A stretch of DNA of 6,095 nt, taken from positions 1 through 6,095 of the forward strand of contig CAJGCM010000131.1 in assembly GCA_904501765.1 (NCBI GenBank), given 5' to 3'. Positions 1-5,700 of this stretch are shown here, in pieces (within the stretch, counting starts at the first letter, position 1; the number at the start of each line of letters is the position of its first letter). The notes beneath the pieces were generated by a model that worked only from the letters and a program-made list of their open reading frames with translations, made no database searches and was not told the DNA's origin. The translations under genes and the position numbers were made by a program. Source of the stretch: an uncultured Clostridia bacterium (lineage in GTDB: Bacteria > Bacillota > Clostridia > Oscillospirales > CAG-272).

Positions 1-1266
1 AAGCTTATTCGTCTGCGCTAACGGCTTCCCTGCCGGGCAGATAAACGAGCAGCAGCCGCATTCCATACATATATCCACACGGAGCCTGTCAAGCTCCTCC
101 ATTTTGTCAGTTTTATAGGCTCTGTAAAAGGCTGCGGGATTAAGACTGTACGGACAGTGCGAAGCGCAGGAGCCGCACCTTATACAAGCGCTCTCAGGCT
201 TAGGCTTCGCCTCCTCCTCGTCAAAAGCCAATACAGCATTGGTGTTTTTCATTATCGGGAAATCGGGGGTCGGAATGGCGTTGCCCATCATAGGTCCGCC
301 GACTATTATCTTTCCTACCTTCTTCGAAAAACCGCCTGCAAGCTCTATTACCTCACTGATTCTTGCGCCTATGGGAGCTATTACGTTTTTAGGCTCTCGT
401 ATAGCGCCGCCGTCAATCGTCACACATTTCGTCACGAGAGGCTTACCCGTTTTTATATAGCTGCCTATTGCGGCTATGGAGGTACAGTTACATACGATGC
501 AGCCAACGTCAATGGGAAGCTTACCTGCGGGAACTACCTTTCCCGTTGTATGGTATATAAGCACCTTTTCACCGCCCTGGGGATATACGGCAGAGAGAAC
601 CTTCACGGTTATCTTATCATTTTCCAAAGCAAGTTCCTTCATTTTCTCAATGGCGCTCTTTTTGTTCTTTTCAATGCCGATAATAACTCTTTTAACGTCA
701 AGGAATTTAACAGCGTTTTCTATTCCGTAAGCCATATCCTCCGTACGGTCAAGCATAGTTCTTGTATCGCTGGTTATATATGGCTCGCATTCAGCGCAGT
801 TTATTATAAGCTCCTCGACCGCCTTTTCCTTAGGAACTCCGAATTTTACGTATGCGGGGAAGCCTGCGCCTCCAAGTCCTACGACGCCGCTGTTTTTTAT
901 CGCCTCAACGAACTCCTCTCTGCTGCTGACGGAGGGGGGCTGTATATCGGGAGAAGCTTCAAATTTCCCGTCCGACTCTATGACGACGGTAACAGTCCTT
1001 GCACCGTTTTGAATAACTATTTCTCCAAAGGACTTAACCGTACCCGATACGGAAGAGTATACGTTTGACGACACGAAGCCGTCCTGCTTACCAATAAGAG
1101 TACCGACGTACACCTTATCGCCCACACCTACCGTGGGTATTGCGGGCTTTCCTATGTGCATTGACATAGGAATCTCAACAGAAGAAACAGCTTCGATGCG
1201 TACAGGCTTCATATCCTGCGTATTTTTCCTGTGAGGCAATTTAACACCTGAAAGAGAAAAAAGCAT
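1..1266 (-). CDS. rnfC: Electron transport complex subunit RnfC, C-terminus cut by window edge
   Basis: RnfC is the peripheral, cytoplasm-facing subunit of the Rnf complex, which couples electron flow between ferredoxin and NAD+ to ion pumping across the membrane; it carries the NADH/FMN site and two Fe-S clusters. I read 422 codons, open to the left edge; the family is usually around 440 residues or somewhat longer, so only a short tail is missing. Visible marks are a glycine-rich GLGGAGFP loop (130-137) and the diagnostic NCAECEPYITSD block (156-167). Two ferredoxin-type clusters follow, with Cys361/364/367/371 and Cys400/403/406/410, the last Cys of each followed by Pro. I chose the ATG at 1266 over the in-frame ATG at 1275: AAAGGA lies 8 bases before the former but abuts the latter, and the family usually begins close to a MLF-type start. 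A promoter lies directly upstream, so rnfC is probably the first gene of an rnfCDGEAB-type operon running off the left side (the order is inferred). Confidence 0.96.
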   Translation of the reverse strand, partial: MLFSLSGVKLPHRKNTQDMKPVRIEAVSSVEIPMSMHIGKPAIPTVGVGDKVYVGTLIGKQDGFVSSNVYSSVSGTVKSFGEIVIQNGARTVTVVIESDGKFEASPDIQPPSVSSREEFVEAIKNSGVVGLGGAGFPAYVKFGVPKEKAVEELIINCAECEPYITSDTRTMLDRTEDMAYGIENAVKFLDVKRVIIGIEKNKKSAIEKMKELALENDKITVKVLSAVYPQGGEKVLIYHTTGKVVPAGKLPIDVGCIVCNCTSIAAIGSYIKTGKPLVTKCVTIDGGAIREPKNVIAPIGARISEVIELAGGFSKKVGKIIVGGPMMGNAIPTPDFPIMKNTNAVLAFDEEEAKPKPESACIRCGSCASHCPYSLNPAAFYRAYKTDKMEELDRLRVDICMECGCCSFICPAGKPLAQTNKL

Positions 1267-1315
1267 TTTGCCCATCCTTTCCAAAAGATCTAATAATTTA
1301 AAATAATACCAATAT

Positions 1316-1344
1316 ATTATAAACGATAATTTGCCAAAAATCAA
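1316..1344 (-). promoter_or_regulatory. Sigma-A promoter of rnfC
   Basis: On the minus strand TTGATT (1344-1339) and a perfect TATAAT (1321-1316) are separated by exactly 17 bases. Transcription would begin near 1309, giving a leader of about 43 bases before the chosen rnfC start. AACGAT motifs overlap the -35 and abut the -10, and a TTGTTAA half-site lies just upstream of the -35, so the promoter may carry an operator. Confidence 0.7.
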
Positions 1345-1461
1345 CGATTGTTAAATAACTGTCATTAAATTTCGTAAAATACACAAAAAAAGCCGCCGCA
1401 CTTTATTTATTTTAACTCAAAATTAAGAAAAATTATACGTGGGAAGAGTTTTCAAATAAAC

Positions 1462-1608
1462 AAAATAAAAAAGAGCAACCGATAGAAAACGTAATTTTTC
1501 GCAAATGGTCACTCTTTTATTCATATAACTCTGTCCTGTAATTTCACTTTGTATAATCCCTCATGCAGTTTCTCCGCAAGCAATCGTTTAAAAACGCATC
1601 GGATAAAC
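1462..1608 (-). ncRNA. Candidate short RNA between ppa and rnfC
   Basis: This is a deduced transcript, not a recognised RNA family. A promoter-like pair at 1615-1644 would start RNA near 1608, and a hairpin with a U-rich tail at 1467-1518 would end it near 1462, giving about 145 nt. It does not show the features of tmRNA, the SRP RNA or any tRNA. The 5' part contains CCGAT and the 3' part ATCGG, which could close the ends, but this is only 5 base pairs. The only notable reading frame inside starts at 1524 and runs beyond the hairpin to 1423 (33 residues), so a coding role is not favoured. It could also be simply the untranslated tail of ppa. Confidence 0.22.
1467..1518 (-). terminator. Probable terminator downstream of ppa
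   Basis: AAAAGAG (1469-1475) pairs perfectly with CTCTTTT (1512-1518). After a 2x2 mismatch, ACC (1478-1480) pairs with GGT (1507-1509), and an inner GAAAA/TTTTC (1485-1489/1496-1500) can close the loop. Read on the minus strand the stem runs into TTTTTTATTTT. It lies about 170 bases after the ppa stop. No better terminator is seen closer, so it probably ends the dehydratase-ppa transcript. The lower stem is AT-rich, which limits confidence. Confidence 0.42.
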
Positions 1609-1617
1609 CAAACGATT
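1582..1617. repeat. 8-bp perfect inverted repeat AATCGTTT/AAACGATT
   Basis: AATCGTTT at 1582-1589 and AAACGATT at 1610-1617 are exact reverse complements separated by 20 bases. The right arm overlaps the -10 of the minus-strand promoter-like pair at 1615-1644, a placement typical of a repressor operator. Related AACGAT copies lie at 1322-1327 and 1343-1348 on the rnfC promoter. Confidence 0.5.
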
Positions 1618-1644
1618 ATATGTATTACACGGGGGGCGTGTCAG
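1615..1644 (-). promoter_or_regulatory. Second sigma-A-like promoter in the ppa-rnfC spacer
   Basis: On the minus strand CTGACA (1644-1639, one base off consensus) and a perfect TATAAT (1620-1615) are 18 bases apart. No protein gene begins shortly downstream, so if active it makes a short RNA ending at the 1467-1518 hairpin, or a long alternative leader for rnfC. The spacer contains an ACACG-GGGGG-CGTGT hairpin (1627-1641), an unusual composition for a promoter spacer. Confidence 0.4.
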
Positions 1645-1686
1645 TTTTAAAGGGCTGAAAGCTCCCGCAAAGCATGCGCACAACCG

Positions 1687-2220
1687 TCACTTGCAGAATT
1701 TTTCAACGTAGGAATCAATCGCCTCCGATATTATCCTTTTCGCCTCGTCCTTACCGCTAACCTCGTTAACTGCGGTTTCCTTATTTTCAAGGTTTTTGTA
1801 AACCGAGAAGAAATGGCGCATTTCGTCAAATATATGGGCGGGAAGCTCTTCAATCCCCTTATAGTGGTTGTAATTCGGGTCCTCAAAGGGAATGGCTATT
1901 ATCTTCTCGTCGTTTCTGCCGTTATCTATCATAGAGATAACTCCTATGGGATAAACTCTCACCATAGACATAGGCTCCAGCGGCTCTGCGCAAAGCACAA
2001 GCACGTCAAGGGGGTCACCGTCATCACCGTAGGTTCTGGGAATAAAACCATAGTTTGCAGGATAATGAGTTGAGGTATAAAGGATACGGTCAAGAATTAT
2101 TAGACCCGTTTCCTTATCAAGCTCGTATTTTTTCTTGCTTCCCTTGGATATTTCAACTACCGCAATAAAATCGTCGGGCGTTATCCTTTTCGGGGAAATG
2201 TTATGCCATATATTTGCCAT
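1687..2220 (-). CDS. ppa: Inorganic pyrophosphatase, family I
   Basis: This cytoplasmic enzyme hydrolyses pyrophosphate to two phosphates using Mg2+, pulling nucleotidyl-transfer reactions forward. The protein is 177 residues, normal for a prokaryotic family I enzyme. The metal-binding signature DGDPLD gives Asp67, Asp69 and Asp72. Asp99, Asp104 and Lys106 follow in the MIDNGRNDEK segment, and Glu23, Lys31, Glu33, Arg45, Tyr57, Tyr141 and Lys142 occupy the other active-site places. The early ones are offset by about 2 from my recollection of E. coli numbering, so the active site looks complete. AGAAAGGA stands about 6 bases before the ATG, fixing the start. The gene begins only 40 bases after the stop of the nucleotide-sugar dehydratase, with no terminator between, so the two are probably co-transcribed. 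Ppa would remove the pyrophosphate formed when sugar nucleotides are made, though it serves the whole cell. Confidence 0.97.
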   Translation of the reverse strand: MANIWHNISPKRITPDDFIAVVEISKGSKKKYELDKETGLIILDRILYTSTHYPANYGFIPRTYGDDGDPLDVLVLCAEPLEPMSMVRVYPIGVISMIDNGRNDEKIIAIPFEDPNYNHYKGIEELPAHIFDEMRHFFSVYKNLENKETAVNEVSGKDEAKRIISEAIDSYVEKFCK

Positions 2221-2260
2221 TTTTTATCCTTTCTTAAAAAATCAGCCTTCTCAATAGATA

Positions 2261-4099
2261 TTATTTATTCTCGTATATCTGATAGGTAGGAACAATCTCA
2301 CGGACAAGCTCCTTTACGCTACCTCCCTCTCGGCTCACGCACTCACGCAGCGCATCGAGCTTCTCGAGGAATTCGCTCTCGTCAAAATCAATAGGCTTAC
2401 CTATGCTTATTCTGTCGTTAGCCGTTCTGGTAAGTCCCTCCTCTGCCATAAGGCGCTCCTCATAGAGCTTCTCGCCCGGGCGAAGGCCGGTTATCTTTAT
2501 TTCCATATCAACTCCCGGCTCATAACCCATAAGGCGGATAAGGTTGGTTGCAAGGTCGTAAATCTTAACCTGCTCACCCATATCGAGAACGAATATCTCA
2601 CCGCCCGCCGCATAGGCGCCTGCCTGAAGCACAAGGCTCACCGCCTCGGGAATCGTCATAAAGTAACGGATTATATCCTTGTGAGTTACGGTTACGGGAC
2701 CGCCCTCCGCTATCTGCTTTTTGAAAAGAGGTATAACCGAGCCGTTAGAGCCTAAAACGTTGCCGAATCTCACCGCAACGAAGCAGGTTTTCGAACGTCT
2801 TGCGAAGGTTTGGATTATCATTTCGCAAATACGCTTGGTAGCTCCCATAACGTTAGTGGGATTTACCGCCTTATCGGTGGATATCTGAACGAATTTTTCC
2901 ACCCCGTATTTATCTGCGCAGGACACTATATTGTAAGTGCCGAAAACGTTGTTTTTAACCGCTTCCGCCGGGCTGGTTTCCATAAGTGGCACGTGCTTGT
3001 GCGCCGCAGCATGGAACACTATGTTAGGACGGTATTTATCAAACACGTCCTCCATCTTTAATTTATCCCTTATTGATGCAATAAGGGTCGTAAGCTTAAG
3101 CTCGGGATGGCGTCTTATAAGCTCCTGCTCTATTTCATACGCATTATTTTCATAAATATCAAGTATTATCAGATGCTCGGGATTATGACCCGCTATCTGA
3201 CGGCAAAGCTCGCTTCCTATTGAGCCGCCTCCGCCGGTTACCATAACCACCTTATTTTCTATGTATCCCATTACCTCGTCAAGATTTACTCTGACCGGCT
3301 CTCTTCCGAGAAGGTCCTGCACGTCAACGTTACGGAGCCTTGATACAAGCACCTCACCGTCTATCAGCTGATAAATACCGGGAAGCACCTTTACCTCGCA
3401 GTTGGTTTTCACACACGCCTCGGTTATCTTCTTGACAGCTTTAGCGCTTGCCGAGGGGATTGCTATTATAATCGTAGTAGCTTTTGTATAGCTGGCAATT
3501 CTTTCAATATTATCGGTGCCGCCCAAAACCTTAACGCCCGACACGAACATTCCGTGCTTGTTTACGTCGTCGTCTATAAGCCCCACTGCCTTGCAATTTA
3601 TTTTATCGGTGGTCGCAAGCTCGGAGATAATGGTTGCTCCCGCTGTTCCCGCTCCTACCACAAGAATTCGTTTTTCTTCGTCTGCTCCCTCTCTCTGACT
3701 GCGCTTCTGCATAATTCCCATAAGACGGTAAAGGCAGATTGCAGATAGCGTTAGCGCCATAAACACAAGAATACATACTATATTCCATTCTATGGTGATA
3801 TTCGGGTCTATAATTACAAATACCGTGTTTGCCACAAAGACCGCTGCGGCTGTGAATATAACCTTCATCATCTCAAGGACGCCTGCGTGCCTGAAGGATG
3901 ATGAATACAGCTTCGTTATATATAGAAGAACGGTTATAATAAGAAGCGCTACGGCTAAGGAGGACACAAACATCCAAAGGCTGTCCATAACAGAGTTTTT
4001 TACTATAAATGCAGATGCAACCGCCGCCGCTATATAGCAGATATAAAAGCCAAAAAGCGTTATAGCTATTCTGGCAATTCTTTTAAGTGAAATTTTCAT
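2261..4099 (-). CDS. Membrane-anchored nucleotide-sugar 4,6-dehydratase/epimerase, CapD/WbpM family
   Basis: Long-form members of this family act on UDP-GlcNAc-type sugars (4,6-dehydration, sometimes epimerisation) for capsule, glycan or glycoprotein synthesis. The protein has 612 residues. Four hydrophobic segments, roughly 10-33, 41-62, 77-97 and 105-128, anchor it in the membrane. A first Rossmann-like domain starts at VVGAGTAGA (147-155), and a second, catalytic SDR domain has the TGGGGSIGSE NAD(P) loop (288-297). AAAHKHVP (364-371), STDKAVNP (407-414) and RFGNVLGS (444-451) are typical family blocks. The usual YxxxK is MxxxK (Met418, Lys422), as known for WbpM-type enzymes. I chose the ATG at 4099 because GGAGAAAG lies just before it. 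An in-frame ATG at 4141 would add 14 poorly placed residues and has no such site. It is first in an operon with ppa. The exact substrate cannot be read from sequence; no other glycan genes are in view. Confidence 0.93.
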   Translation of the reverse strand: MKISLKRIARIAITLFGFYICYIAAAVASAFIVKNSVMDSLWMFVSSLAVALLIITVLLYITKLYSSSFRHAGVLEMMKVIFTAAAVFVANTVFVIIDPNITIEWNIVCILVFMALTLSAICLYRLMGIMQKRSQREGADEEKRILVVGAGTAGATIISELATTDKINCKAVGLIDDDVNKHGMFVSGVKVLGGTDNIERIASYTKATTIIIAIPSASAKAVKKITEACVKTNCEVKVLPGIYQLIDGEVLVSRLRNVDVQDLLGREPVRVNLDEVMGYIENKVVMVTGGGGSIGSELCRQIAGHNPEHLIILDIYENNAYEIEQELIRRHPELKLTTLIASIRDKLKMEDVFDKYRPNIVFHAAAHKHVPLMETSPAEAVKNNVFGTYNIVSCADKYGVEKFVQISTDKAVNPTNVMGATKRICEMIIQTFARRSKTCFVAVRFGNVLGSNGSVIPLFKKQIAEGGPVTVTHKDIIRYFMTIPEAVSLVLQAGAYAAGGEIFVLDMGEQVKIYDLATNLIRLMGYEPGVDMEIKITGLRPGEKLYEERLMAEEGLTRTANDRISIGKPIDFDESEFLEKLDALRECVSREGGSVKELVREIVPTYQIYENK

Positions 4100-4173
4100 T
4101 TTACTTTCTCCGTGATAAAAGAATAAGAACAAGTGACACATCTTATGCGAGATTATAACGTTAATATTGTGTT

Positions 4174-4202
4174 ATTATAACATATAATATAATATTTTTC
4201 AA
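4174..4202 (-). promoter_or_regulatory. Sigma-A promoter of the dehydratase-ppa operon
   Basis: TTGAAA (4202-4197) and TATAAT (4179-4174) on the minus strand are 17 bases apart in very AT-rich DNA. RNA would start near 4167, about 68 bases before the chosen ATG. A second GTTATAAT lies 22 bases downstream (TATAAT at 4157-4152) but lacks a good -35. Confidence 0.7.
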
Positions 4203-4270
4203 GTGGGTATGAGGAAAATGCTTTTGTGGCAAAATGCGACCGCCTCGCTTTGAATCAGCAGGTTCTACGC

Positions 4271-4310
4271 AAAAAAGCTTTAGCGCGCTTCCTGAAAAAC
4301 GCGCTAAAGC
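4271..4310 (-). terminator. Strong intrinsic terminator of the 211-residue gene
   Basis: An 11-bp perfect inverted repeat, GCTTTAGCGCG (4277-4287) and CGCGCTAAAGC (4300-4310), encloses a 12-base loop. On the minus strand the stem is followed at once by six T (4276-4271). It starts 6 bases after the stop codon of the upstream gene. The plus-strand reading lacks a T run, so it acts on the minus strand. Confidence 0.93.
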
Positions 4311-4316
4311 GATTCT

Positions 4317-4952
4317 TTATATTGCATCAGAGGCGCCCATCAGAGCGGCAAAGCGGTCGAAATTATAAGGAAATACTCCGGCTCCTTCAAAAAATTTGGG
4401 TGGTATACTGTCGGTATAGTCTATCCTCACCTGCCAATGAAGCGGCTCATTAAGACTTGCGCCGTAATCCTCAGGCTGATAATTATCCCTCCACTCTCCC
4501 ATATGCAATTCATAAATTTCCCTCTCGGCAAAGGGCCTTTCAATCTCACTCTCGGTCCTTTCTCCTTCAAGAGTGCTTTTTCTTAAAACTGCTATGTTCT
4601 CCTTGAAAATCAGCTGGAATTTTTTCTCAAGATACCTTCCTGCGGTCAAAGTGATTTTTTCTATTTTTTCAATAAGTGCATCGGTTTTCTCCGAGGCTAA
4701 CTCTATCGGGGTCGGCGAATATTCTCCAACCCGCAACACGTATTCCTTGGCTATGGCAAGATATCTGCGGCAGGCAATAATCTGCGCTGCCTCGTCGGGA
4801 TAGGGGTGATTTTCATAATAATATGCCGGGGACTCTATAATCCTCTTAAGCCTTTCGATTTCACGGTGCAGAACCTGGGTCTGCGCCATAAGCTCATCCT
4901 CGCTTTTCCCTTCAAGGTACAATCCCTTATAACATTCCTGGCTTATCAGCAT
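4317..4952 (-). CDS. Hypothetical 211-residue protein, function unknown
   Basis: I do not recognise this as a named family. It has no signal peptide, membrane segment or enzyme motif that I can identify, so it is probably cytoplasmic. The first 150 residues are rich in Glu, Lys, Leu and Arg and look mostly helical, with coiled-coil-like stretches around 17-40 and 83-112. Tyr-rich EYSPTP (77-82) and the run AYYYENHPYP (43-52) are notable. The C-terminal part (148-206) changes character, with Trp154, then Trp173-x3-Ile177-x-Tyr179, and FPYNFD (194-199). This resembles a beta-rich tail I recall from clostridial hypothetical proteins (W..xIxYxDG, then a YPxNFD-like end), but that is memory, not a search. 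I chose the ATG at 4952 because AAGGAG sits 6 bases before it; the longer frame to 5066 would begin upstream of the promoter. It has its own promoter and terminator, so it is a single-gene unit. Confidence 0.85.
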   Translation of the reverse strand: MLISQECYKGLYLEGKSEDELMAQTQVLHREIERLKRIIESPAYYYENHPYPDEAAQIIACRRYLAIAKEYVLRVGEYSPTPIELASEKTDALIEKIEKITLTAGRYLEKKFQLIFKENIAVLRKSTLEGERTESEIERPFAEREIYELHMGEWRDNYQPEDYGASLNEPLHWQVRIDYTDSIPPKFFEGAGVFPYNFDRFAALMGASDAI

Positions 4953-4958
4953 ATCTAT

Positions 4959-4964
4959 CTCCTT
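4959..4964 (-). promoter_or_regulatory. Ribosome binding site that fixes the start at 4952
   Basis: AAGGAG lies 6 bases before the ATG at 4952 and excludes the in-frame upstream start at 5066, which lies before the promoter. A small hairpin, TCGGG-CCG-CCCGA at 4967-4979 (stem 5, loop 3), ends 2 bases upstream of the site. Confidence 0.85.
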
Positions 4965-5022
4965 AATCGGGCGGCCCGAATTTTTATATTGCTTTAAGGT
5001 AGTAAAATATATGTATATAATC

Positions 5023-5050
5023 ATTATATCACTCACAGTTTTTTTGTAAA
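5023..5050 (-). promoter_or_regulatory. Sigma-A promoter of the 211-residue gene
   Basis: TTTACA (5050-5045) and a perfect TATAAT (5028-5023) on the minus strand are 16 bases apart. RNA would start near 5016, about 64 bases before the ATG at 4952. The promoter is divergent from the CotF-like gene. Confidence 0.6.
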
Positions 5051-5151
5051 TCCGCTTTTTACACAAACATTTTAGGCATATTGCACAATTCGGAAAGAAA
5101 ATTTGCCGAAAAATGTGTGTTTTTCGCTATTATGTTTTTAGGTGACGGCGT

Positions 5152-5181
5152 GTATAAACAGGAATAAACTTCCTCATACTA
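5152..5181 (+). promoter_or_regulatory. Possible sigma-G (forespore) promoter of the CotF-like gene
   Basis: GTATA (5152-5156), 18 bases, then CATACTA (5175-5181) fits the published Bacillus sigma-G pattern (GHATR, 17-18 bases, CATNHTA as I recall it). RNA would begin near 5188, about 50 bases before the start codon. No good sigma-A pair is evident in this spacer on the plus strand; the nearest is TTGCCG-19-TATTAT upstream. The pattern is short and AT-rich DNA can match it by chance. Confidence 0.4.
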
Positions 5182-5191
5182 AAGACAAATA

Positions 5192-5221
5192 CCGAGGGCC
5201 GTAAATATTCTTGCCTCTCGG
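5192..5221 (+). other. Leader hairpin just before the CotF-like gene's ribosome binding site
   Basis: CCGAGGG (5192-5198) can pair with CTCTCGG (5215-5221): seven pairs including one G-U, with a 16-base loop. It ends four bases before AGGAGG (5226-5231). It would lie at the very 5' end of the predicted transcript, where it might stabilise the mRNA. Confidence 0.4.
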
Positions 5222-5237
5222 CAACAGGAGGAGAAAA

Positions 5238-5690
5238 ATGATATTAACACAAAAGGAAACGGAGCTTCTTAAGGATATGAAGGAGCAGGAGGAGCTTTGC
5301 ATTAAAAAGTACTCAAAGTATGCAACCGAGGCAAAATGCCCCCAGCTTAAAACACTCTTCAACACCATATCCGGTCACGAAAGCGCTCATTTACAATCAA
5401 TCAACGAAATGCTCACAGGAAAGGAGCCCGCATCTCCCGCTCCTATGTCCGAAAACAATCAGATGTGCAAGTGCTGCGACTACTCTTCTACTCAGGACAA
5501 GGATCACGACGCATTTCTTTGCCAGGATATGCTGGGGACGGAAAAGCACGTTTCCGCTCTTTATAACACGGGAGTTTTTGAGTTCAAGTCCCCTGCTATG
5601 AGAAAAATGCTGAACCACATTCAGGCAGAGGAGCAGCAGCACGGCGAATGGCTGTATGCGTATATGAACTGTAACGGAATGTATAACTGA
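5238..5690 (+). CDS. Spore coat CotF-like / ferritin-like four-helix protein
   Basis: The N-terminus (LTQKETELLKDMKEQEELCIKK pattern, then PQLKTLF and a His-containing helix) matches what I know of the CotF-type family, small helical proteins found in spore coats or linked to sporulation in Bacillus and Clostridia. The protein has 150 residues in two helical halves, about 4-60 and 90-144, joined by a Pro/Ser-rich linker. Ferritin-type ligands are all present: Glu18, Glu48-x-x-His51, Glu102, Glu132-x-x-His135, with the same 30-residue step in each half, so metal binding or redox activity is plausible. The linker carries Cys77, Cys79 and Cys80; Cys21, Cys34, Cys95 and Cys145 are also present. 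I chose the ATG at 5238 because AGGAGGAG lies just before it; a TTG at 5211 in the same frame has no site. It is a single gene with a possible sigma-G promoter. It could instead be a vegetative ferritin-like protein; the coat role is family inference. Confidence 0.85.
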   Translation: MILTQKETELLKDMKEQEELCIKKYSKYATEAKCPQLKTLFNTISGHESAHLQSINEMLTGKEPASPAPMSENNQMCKCCDYSSTQDKDHDAFLCQDMLGTEKHVSALYNTGVFEFKSPAMRKMLNHIQAEEQQHGEWLYAYMNCNGMYN

Positions 5691-5700
5691 CCTTAACAAT

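Larger units (their letters stand above)
1267..1686. other. 420-base intergenic region between ppa and rnfC
   Basis: No convincing protein gene is present on either strand. The region contains the rnfC promoter, a second minus-strand promoter-like pair, one terminator-like hairpin, an 8-bp inverted repeat and a GC-rich block at 1391-1401 set in AT-rich DNA. Stops are frequent in most frames; the longest start-to-stop frame I looked at is 33 residues (1524-1423, minus). Confidence 0.7.

Noticed and set aside
1..6. A HindIII site (AAGCTT) exactly at the left edge, hinting at a cloning boundary
   Set aside because: The same six bases occur elsewhere in the window (near 517, 953 and 4275), and the rnfC frame runs cleanly into the edge, so it says nothing about biology.
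157..1068. A 303-codon open frame on the plus strand
   Set aside because: It lies wholly opposite rnfC, whose protein is clearly recognisable; the antisense product has no family features and no ribosome site. It is a shadow of the real gene's codon use.
1389..1408. GC-rich block followed by a T run on the minus strand, terminator-like
   Set aside because: Only about five weak pairs can form (AAAGT/GCTTT), and it sits upstream of the rnfC promoter where no transcript needs to end.
1423..1524. A 33-residue minus-strand frame (start MNKRVTICEK) with a hydrophobic middle and AGGA nine bases upstream
   Set aside because: It overlaps and runs beyond the probable terminator hairpin, the ribosome site is weak, and it resembles no known small protein. 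Too little to call a gene.
1507..1620. A minus-strand stretch ending in a protein-like tail (AEKLHEGLYKVKLQDRVI) with stop near 1527
   Set aside because: It has no ATG or GTG in frame after an upstream stop, so at most it is a short TTG-started peptide or a decayed remnant. No family is recognised.
1645..1686. Possible terminator directly after ppa
   Set aside because: Only short stems (CGCA/TGCG, or a bulged GGGAGCT/AGCCC) form and no T run follows; the hairpin at 1467-1518 is a better candidate.
4226..4453. A 75-codon plus-strand frame
   Set aside because: It reads through the strong minus-strand terminator and the end of the 211-residue gene, with no ribosome site or recognisable protein.
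5397..5699. A 100-codon minus-strand frame opposite the CotF-like gene
   Set aside because: It is antisense to a recognisable protein and has no promoter or ribosome site of its own.
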